Of a DNA stretch of 8,679 bases, positions 4,742 to 8,679 are shown piece after piece. Both the position numbers and the translations under genes were made by a program. The notes below the pieces were generated by a model that was given only the letters and a program-made list of their open reading frames with translations, did no database searches and was not told the DNA's origin. Within the stretch, counting starts at the first letter, position 1. Each line of letters begins with the position of its first letter. The stretch spans positions 1 through 8,679 of the forward strand of contig JAJRUR010000086.1 in the NCBI GenBank assembly GCA_024277695.1. The letters run 5' to 3'. This DNA comes from Bacteroidota bacterium. GTDB taxonomy: Bacteria; Bacteroidota; Bacteroidia; Chitinophagales; Saprospiraceae.

Positions 4742-6871
4742 TCAAACTTTTACTTCTCCTCTAGCTTTTTCTACTATTTCGGTTGCGATATTCCTTGGTA
4801 CTGCGGCATAATGCGCAAACTCCATAGAGGAGGAAGCGCGGCCGGATGTGATAGTACGCAACTGGGTTACATAGCCAAACATTTCTGCTAGGGGCACGTC
4901 TGCTTTGACGATGACTGCATTGTTTTTGATTTCCTGGCCTTTGATCATACCTCGACGTTTGTTTAGGTCACCGATTACAGATCCTGTATATTCGTCCGGT
5001 GTGGTCACTTCGAGTTTCATAATCGGTTCGAGGAGTACCGGTTTGGCTTTGGAGGCGGCTGCTTTGAAGCCTTCTTTGGCGCAGAGTTCAAAGGCGATGG
5101 GTTTTGAATCCACATCGTGTGTAGAGCCGTCATACAATTTGACTTTCATACTGTCGATGCTATATCCGGCGAGTACGCCATTGTCCATCATGGCATTAAA
5201 TCCCTTGATGATGGCCGGGAAGAATTCTTTTGGAATAGCACCACCGACGATTTTGTTTTCGAATTGTAGTCGTGTTTTTCCATTGACGAAGTCTTCGCTT
5301 TCGAGAAATTCTTGATCTGCCGGTCCTAGTTCGAACTGCATATCGGCAAAGAGACCTGAACCTCCGGATTGTTTTTTGAGTCGCTCGCGGTGATCGACGG
5401 TATGGGTAAGTGCTTCTTTATAATTTACTTGTGGTGCGCCTTGGTTGACCTCTACTTTGAACTCACGTTTGAGTCGATCGACGATGATTTCTAAGTGGAG
5501 TTCGCCCATACCACTGATAATGGTCTGGTTAGTATCTTGGTCATAACGGACGACAAAAGTGGGGTCTTCTTCAGAAAGTTTGCCGAGTGCCATGCCTAGT
5601 TTTTCGAGATCTTTTTGGGTTTTGGGTTCGATCGCCAATCCGATGACCGGATCGGGAAAGGTCATACTTTCCAAAACGATTGGGCGGTCAAGATCGCAGA
5701 GAGTATCCCCTGTACGGATGTCTTTAAAACCTACACCGGCAGCTATGTCACCGGCTTCGACCAAGTCGATAGGATTTTGTTTATTGGAGTGCATCTGATA
5801 GAGTCTGGAGATGCGTTCTTTTTTGCCTGATCGGGTATTGAGGATATAGGATCCTGCAGCGAGTTTGCCACTATAAGCTCTGAAGAAGCAGAGTCTTCCG
5901 ACAAATGGGTCTGTGGCTATTTTGAATGCGAGTGCGGCGAAGGGTTCATCTGCACTTGGTTTTCGTGTTTCAGCCTGTTCTGTTTTGGGGTTAAATCCTT
6001 CGACGGCTTCTACGTCTAGTGGTGATGGCATATAAGCACATACGGCATCAAGTACAGCTTGGACTCCTTTGTTTTTGAAGGCGGAGCCACACATCATCGG
6101 GATGATGCTCATATCGATCACAGCTGCACGGATGGCAGCTCGAATTTCGTCTGCGGTGATAGAGTCGGGGTCGTCAAAGTATTTTTCCATAATGGATTCG
6201 TCATATTCTGCGACGGACTCAAGGAGTTTTTCGCGATATTCGCTGACAGTATCTTGGAGCTCATCGGGGATATCGATGACTTCATAGGTCATACCCATAT
6301 CTTTTTCGTTCCAGATGATGGCTTGATTGGTGATGAGGTCAACGACACCTTTAAAATTTTCTTCGGCACCGATGGGTACTTGGAGGGGTACGGGATTGGC
6401 ACCGAGCATTTCGCGGACTTGGCTTACTACTTCAAAGAAGTCTGCGCCCTGCCTATCCATTTTGTTTACGAAGCCGATACGGGGTACTTTGTATCTGTCG
6501 GCTTGTCTCCACACGGTTTCGGACTGAGGCTCTACACCTGATACTGCACAAAAAAGGGCTACGACTCCATCCAATACTCTTAAGGATCGTTCTACCTCTA
6601 CGGTAAAGTCAACGTGTCCGGGTGTATCGATGATATTGAGTGTATATTCTTTATTTTTCCATTTCCAAGCGGTTTTGGTAGCTGCTGAGGTGATAGTGAT
6701 ACCACGTTCTTGTTCTTGCTCCATCCAATCCATGGTAGCGGCACCATCGTGTACTTCACCTATCTTATGCGATAGACCGGTATAATACAGGACGCGTTCT
6801 GTCGTGGTAGTTTTGCCGGCATCGATGTGAGCGGCAATACCTATATTTCTAGTAAATTTTAAATCTGCCAT
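4742..6871 (-). CDS. fusA: Translation elongation factor G
   Basis: EF-G is the GTPase that drives ribosomal translocation and, with RRF, ribosome recycling. The 709-residue product is full length. All G motifs are intact: G1 AHIDAGKT at residues 14-21, G2 RGITI 56-60, G3 DTPGH 82-86, G4 NKMD 136-139 and G5 GSAFK 262-266. Domains II-V follow, including the domain IV stretch GGAIPKEFFPAIIKGF and the domain V segment IMKLEVTTPDEYTGSVIGDL. This is the canonical EF-G, not a diverged paralogue. It lies 72 bp after rpsG in a classical str arrangement. The 72-bp gap contains no TAnnTTTG element on the minus strand, so transcription probably continues from rpsL. The start has no Shine-Dalgarno site. 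The stop is TGA, whereas the complete ribosomal-protein genes in the block end in TAA. Confidence 0.99.
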   Translation of the reverse strand: MADLKFTRNIGIAAHIDAGKTTTTERVLYYTGLSHKIGEVHDGAATMDWMEQEQERGITITSAATKTAWKWKNKEYTLNIIDTPGHVDFTVEVERSLRVLDGVVALFCAVSGVEPQSETVWRQADRYKVPRIGFVNKMDRQGADFFEVVSQVREMLGANPVPLQVPIGAEENFKGVVDLITNQAIIWNEKDMGMTYEVIDIPDELQDTVSEYREKLLESVAEYDESIMEKYFDDPDSITADEIRAAIRAAVIDMSIIPMMCGSAFKNKGVQAVLDAVCAYMPSPLDVEAVEGFNPKTEQAETRKPSADEPFAALAFKIATDPFVGRLCFFRAYSGKLAAGSYILNTRSGKKERISRLYQMHSNKQNPIDLVEAGDIAAGVGFKDIRTGDTLCDLDRPIVLESMTFPDPVIGLAIEPKTQKDLEKLGMALGKLSEEDPTFVVRYDQDTNQTIISGMGELHLEIIVDRLKREFKVEVNQGAPQVNYKEALTHTVDHRERLKKQSGGSGLFADMQFELGPADQEFLESEDFVNGKTRLQFENKIVGGAIPKEFFPAIIKGFNAMMDNGVLAGYSIDSMKVKLYDGSTHDVDSKPIAFELCAKEGFKAAASKAKPVLLEPIMKLEVTTPDEYTGSVIGDLNKRRGMIKGQEIKNNAVIVKADVPLAEMFGYVTQLRTITSGRASSSMEFAHYAAVPRNIATEIVEKARGEVKV

Positions 6872-6943
6872 AAAATGAATGGTCTAGTATTTTAATTATA
6901 ATGATTATGTTGTAAAAAATTATTTTCCAAAAAAGAGTGGTCA

Positions 6944-7420
6944 TTAAACTTTAAAGTGGGCAAAAGCTCTATTGGATTCAGCCATTTTGTGCGTATCTTC
7001 TTTACGTTTGACTGCTGCCCCTTCGCCTTTACTTGCTGCTAGGATTTCTGCCGATAGTTTTTCTGCCATACCCTTACCTCCGCGCTGTCTGGCAAAGCGG
7101 ATCAGCCATTTCATTCCAATAGAAGTTTTTCGCTTGGCAGGGATTTCTGTTGGGATTTGGAATGTAGCACCACCGATTCTTCTAGATCGCACTTCGAGTT
7201 GCGGGGTAGCATTGGCCAAAGCTTTTTTGAACAGATCCAGTTCGGATTCTTCTTCGGATGCGGCTTTTTCTTTGACGATGTCCATGGCTTCGTAGAACAA
7301 GTTGAGGGCTACAGACTTTTTGCCTTGGAGCATCAAGTTATTGACGAATTGAGATACTACGGTATCGTTGTACCTTGGATCCGGCATAACCGGTCTGATT
7401 TTTGGTTTTCTTTTTCTCAT
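6944..7420 (-). CDS. rpsG: 30S ribosomal protein S7
   Basis: S7 starts assembly of the small-subunit head and contacts the E-site tRNA. The 158-residue product is close to the usual 155-158. It begins MRKRKPKIRPVMPDPRYNDT and includes VSQFVNNLMLQGKKSVA, PQLEVRSRRIGGATFQIPTE, RFARQRGGKGMAEKLSAEIL and a C-terminal HKMAESNRAFAHFKV. It lies 7 bp after rpsL. In E. coli S7 autoregulates the str operon through the long rpsL-rpsG spacer. Here that spacer is only 7 bp, so that leader-type control is not available in the same form. Confidence 0.99.
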   Translation of the reverse strand: MRKRKPKIRPVMPDPRYNDTVVSQFVNNLMLQGKKSVALNLFYEAMDIVKEKAASEEESELDLFKKALANATPQLEVRSRRIGGATFQIPTEIPAKRKTSIGMKWLIRFARQRGGKGMAEKLSAEILAASKGEGAAVKRKEDTHKMAESNRAFAHFKV

Positions 7421-7427
7421 ATCTTAA

Positions 7428-7799
7428 TTATTTTGGGCGTTTAGCTCCGTATTTTGATCTAGATTGTTTTCTATCTGCTACACCTGCGGTATCGAGTGCA
7501 CCTCGGACGATGGTGTATCTCACTCCGGGGAGGTCTTTGACCCGTCCTCCTCTGAGTAGGACGATGGAGTGTTCTTGGAGGTTATGTCCTTCTCCCGGGA
7601 TGTAAGCGATTACTTCTTGTCCGTTGGTAAGGCGGACTTTGGCAACCTTACGAAGTGCGGAGTTGGGTTTTTTTGGAGTAGTCGTATAGACACGCGTACA
7701 GACTCCACGCTTCTGTGGGCATGCTTCCAAAGCCCTTGTTTTACTGGCTTCTACGATCTTTTTTCTTCCTTTTCTTACTAACTGATTTATAGTAGGCAT
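7428..7799 (-). CDS. rpsL: 30S ribosomal protein S12
   Basis: S12 lies at the decoding centre and affects accuracy and streptomycin response. The 123-residue product starts MPTINQLVRKGRKKIVEASK and carries the conserved PQKRGVCTRVYTTTPKKPNSALRK and GGRVKDLPGVRY regions. The lysines whose replacement classically gives streptomycin resistance, at residues 43 and 88, are both unchanged, as is Asp89, the methylthiolation site in E. coli. It is the first gene of the block, 7 bp before rpsG, and is read divergently from the acetyltransferase gene. A TATCTTTG element lies 47 bp upstream of the ATG. The leader is A-rich with no Shine-Dalgarno site. Confidence 0.99.
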   Translation of the reverse strand: MPTINQLVRKGRKKIVEASKTRALEACPQKRGVCTRVYTTTPKKPNSALRKVAKVRLTNGQEVIAYIPGEGHNLQEHSIVLLRGGRVKDLPGVRYTIVRGALDTAGVADRKQSRSKYGAKRPK

Positions 7800-7815
7800 A
7801 TGGTCAATTTTTTAG

Positions 7816-7823
7816 TAAATTTG
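7816..7823 (+). promoter_or_regulatory. Possible weak promoter element for the acetyltransferase gene
   Basis: The plus strand reads TAAATTTG, matching TAnnTTTG, 89 bp before the acetyltransferase ATG. No -33 TTG is evident, and the motif in A/T-rich DNA could be chance. It is the only plus-strand match I found in this intergenic region. Confidence 0.25.
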
Positions 7824-7825
7824 GC

Positions 7826-7842
7826 CTGTTTTTCAAAAACAG
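7826..7842. repeat. Perfect 17-bp palindrome in the rpsL leader/divergent promoter region
   Basis: CTGTTTTTCAAAAACAG has 8-bp arms around a single base. On the rpsL strand it begins four bases after the TATCTTTG element, so it should start at or near the first transcribed base. In RNA it could form only a short stem because the centre must open into a loop; as DNA it looks like a dimeric-repressor operator. The function is inferred. Confidence 0.6.
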
Positions 7843-7846
7843 ACGG

Positions 7847-7854
7847 CAAAGATA
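7847..7854 (-). promoter_or_regulatory. Candidate Bacteroidota -7 promoter element upstream of rpsL
   Basis: The minus strand reads TATCTTTG followed by CCGT, an exact match to TAnnTTTG, 47 bp upstream of the rpsL ATG. It is the expected place for the main promoter of the whole block, since the neighbouring gene is divergent. A TTG at the usual -33 spacing is not evident. Confidence 0.6.
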
Positions 7855-7912
7855 TACTTTTACCTCAATTTATAGTGTACGATTGTTTAAAATTTAGTGA
7901 AGAATTTTTAAT

Positions 7913-8380
7913 ATGATACTTTCTGATAATATTTTAGTACGTCCGGCAAAAGAAGAAGATCTCAGTGATATACTGTCTCTTGTGAGGGCATTGGCTCTAT
8001 ATGAAAAGGCTCCGGATGAGGTGGTGGTAAGTATTGATGACTATGTACGAGACTGGCGTGCCGATAGATTTGAGTCTATTGTAGCCCTCAAGGATGATAA
8101 GGTAGTGGGTATGTGTCTATATTTTATGGCGTATTCCAGTTGGAAGGGTGCTATCTTATATCTGGATGATTTTGTTGTGACTCCGTCGGAGCGTGGTAAT
8201 GGAATCGGCCAACTGCTTTTTGATGAGATATTGGCTATAGCCAAAAAGAGAGACGTGGCTCTCCTAAAATGGCAGGTACTGGATTGGAACGAGCCGGCAC
8301 TAAATTTTTATAAAAAGTATGGTGCTGTGATCGAGAAAGAATGGTGGAATGGGAAGATTGTCATGAGGGATGAGAAGTGA
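7913..8380 (+). CDS. GNAT-family N-acetyltransferase, diamine/thialysine acetyltransferase-like
   Basis: This enzyme probably transfers acetyl from acetyl-CoA to a primary amine of a small substrate in the cytoplasm. The 155-residue protein shows the GNAT layout. The N-terminal motif VRPAKEEDLSDILSLVRALA (residues 9-28) is followed by YEKAPDEV, LYLDDFVV (82-89), the acetyl-CoA pyrophosphate loop RGNGIG (94-99) and WNEPALNFYKKYGA (125-138), with the likely general-acid tyrosine at 133. These blocks closely match spermidine/spermine N1-acetyltransferase and its thialysine-acetylating relatives (LYLEDFFV, RGFGIG, NEPSINFYKRRGA in the human enzyme). Family membership is firm; substrate is not, since bacterial members may acetylate thialysine, polyamines or other amines. 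The gene is divergent from rpsL and followed by a repeat region. Nothing suggests a role in translation. Confidence 0.93.
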   Translation: MILSDNILVRPAKEEDLSDILSLVRALALYEKAPDEVVVSIDDYVRDWRADRFESIVALKDDKVVGMCLYFMAYSSWKGAILYLDDFVVTPSERGNGIGQLLFDEILAIAKKRDVALLKWQVLDWNEPALNFYKKYGAVIEKEWWNGKIVMRDEK

Positions 8381-8381
8381 A

Positions 8382-8451
8382 GGAGGTAGTCCTCCCCCTA
8401 GCCCCCTCCAGAGGGGGACATCCGTCACGGCGAGGTGGGACGACGAAGCAG
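8382..8451. repeat. Composite interspersed repeat, copy A
   Basis: This unit begins GGAGGTA. Its 33-bp core at 8388-8420 is 31/33 identical to the core of copy B. Within the core, CCCCCTC (8402-8408) and GAGGGGG (8411-8417) form a G/C-rich hairpin. A second module, GTCACGGCGAGG through GACGACGAAGCAG, follows at 8424-8451. It resembles the widely scattered 'GTCATTGCGAGG...GACGAAGCAAT' type of genomic repeat, recalled from memory. It begins 1 bp after the acetyltransferase stop. The hairpin lacks a U-run but could still limit read-through. Confidence 0.75.
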
Positions 8452-8479
8452 TCCATCCTTCGGAGACGGTTCTGACTGC
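8448..8479. repeat. Inverted repeat between the two composite repeat copies
   Basis: GCAGTC at 8448-8453 is complementary to GACTGC at 8474-8479, with a 20-nt interval. The left arm overlaps the end of the copy A module, so the interval between the two copies may be the other half of a fold-back element. Six-base arms alone are weak evidence. Confidence 0.35.
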
Positions 8480-8482
8480 AAG

Positions 8483-8551
8483 GGAGGTAAAAAGAGTCCT
8501 CCCTCTAACCCCCTCCAGAGGGGGACAACGTTGTGAGGAGAGACGACGCAG
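8483..8551. repeat. Composite interspersed repeat, copy B
   Basis: The second unit has the same order of parts as copy A: GGAGGTA at 8483-8489, a 6-bp insertion (AAAAAG), the 33-bp core at 8495-8527 with hairpin arms at 8509-8515 and 8518-8524, then a decayed module ending GACGACGCAG at 8542-8551. The two cores are 107 bp apart. The shared multi-part order suggests either duplication of a composite unit or two insertions of the same element. The DNA is much richer in G/C than the flanking genes. Confidence 0.75.
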
Positions 8552-8558
8552 GGTGCGC

Positions 8559-8679
8559 CTACGTACCCCCTTTAAGGCGAACCATTCCCGCCTTGGCTTT
8601 TTGGTGGATGCTTACCTTATATTGGAGAGGATCTTTAGACAGAGCAATTTCAAAAAATAGTAGTGCCTTGGTCGGGTTA
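8559..8679 (-). CDS. C-terminal fragment of a probable TPR-type protein (5' end beyond window)
   Basis: Reading leftward from the right edge, one frame stays open for 39 codons and ends at a TAG at 8559-8561. It begins NPTKALLFFEIALSKDPLQY. The spacing Ala-x3-Phe-x2-Ala-x4-Pro in KALLFFEIALSKDP matches helix B of a tetratricopeptide repeat (consensus positions 20, 24, 27 and 32). A second basic helix, KVSIHQKAKAGMVRLK, follows, as in many TPR C-termini. The other minus frames hit stops within this stretch. The last part (GMVRLKGGT) is encoded by DNA resembling the nearby repeats (GCCAAGGCGGGAATG), so the native end may have been altered. It would converge on the acetyltransferase gene. Identification rests on one short motif. 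Confidence 0.45.
   Translation of the reverse strand, partial: NPTKALLFFEIALSKDPLQYKVSIHQKAKAGMVRLKGGT

Noticed and set aside
6059..6541. A 160-codon plus-strand open frame inside fusA
   Set aside because: It is fully antisense to the GTPase and domain II region of an intact EF-G, with no recognisable domain. Long antisense frames are common opposite conserved genes.
6872..6943. A promoter or regulatory element in the rpsG-fusA gap
   Set aside because: The 72 bp are A/T-rich, but I found no TAnnTTTG on the minus strand and no convincing stem-loop.
8402..8417. CRISPR-like repeat interpretation of the two G/C-rich hairpin copies
   Set aside because: Only two copies exist, spaced 107 bp apart, with recognisable related sequence in the interval rather than a unique spacer, and no cas genes are visible.
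8370..8660. A 96-codon plus-strand open frame after the acetyltransferase gene
   Set aside because: It overlaps the acetyltransferase end and runs through both repeat copies, giving low-complexity Pro/Arg/Gly sequence with no family resemblance. It is a by-product of G/C-rich repeat DNA, and the opposite strand at 8559-8679 has a more protein-like reading.

Overview
The window is a ribosomal-protein locus from a member of the Bacteroidota. Three things point there. The gene order is rpsL-rpsG-fusA-rpsJ-rplC-rplD-rplW-rplB-rpsS-rplV-rpsC-rplP with no tuf between fusA and rpsJ. No gene has a convincing AGGAGG ribosome binding site; leaders are A/T-rich. Three intergenic sites match TAnnTTTG, the -7 element of the Bacteroidota primary sigma factor. 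Protein features such as the L2 DHPM segment and the 'GWDSNWY' start of S3 fit as well. I cannot resolve class or genus.

Layout. Positions 1-7799 hold one minus-strand block, transcribed right to left: S12, S7, EF-G, S10, L3, L4, L23, L2, S19, L22, S3 and the first 111 codons of L16, which runs off the left edge. It is a fused str + S10 cluster. Gaps are 3-26 bp inside the tight pairs, with five wider gaps: rpsG-fusA (72 bp), fusA-rpsJ (73 bp), rpsJ-rplC (77 bp), rplW-rplB (49 bp) and rpsC-rplP (65 bp). Candidate promoters lie upstream of rpsL, rpsJ and rplP. A strong hairpin sits between rpsJ and rplC. Two genes, rplC and rpsC, start with GTG.

Positions 7800-7912 are a divergent intergenic region. 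It has the rpsL promoter, a perfect 17-bp palindrome next to it, and a possible weak promoter facing the other way. Positions 7913-8380 encode a GNAT acetyltransferase related to diamine/thialysine N-acetyltransferases. Positions 8381-8558 are a G/C-rich composite repeat: two degenerate copies of an interspersed element carrying a CCCCCTC/GAGGGGG hairpin. From 8559 to the right edge, on the minus strand, lies a 39-codon fragment that looks like the C-terminus of a TPR-type protein.

Most of the window is core translation machinery and is ordinary. Second-look signals are in regulation and repeats: the promoter-adjacent palindromes, the rpsJ-rplC hairpin, the hexanucleotide-encoded Arg-Gly tail of S3, and the composite repeat at the right end. 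I saw no evidence of a novel defence, mobile or biosynthetic system.
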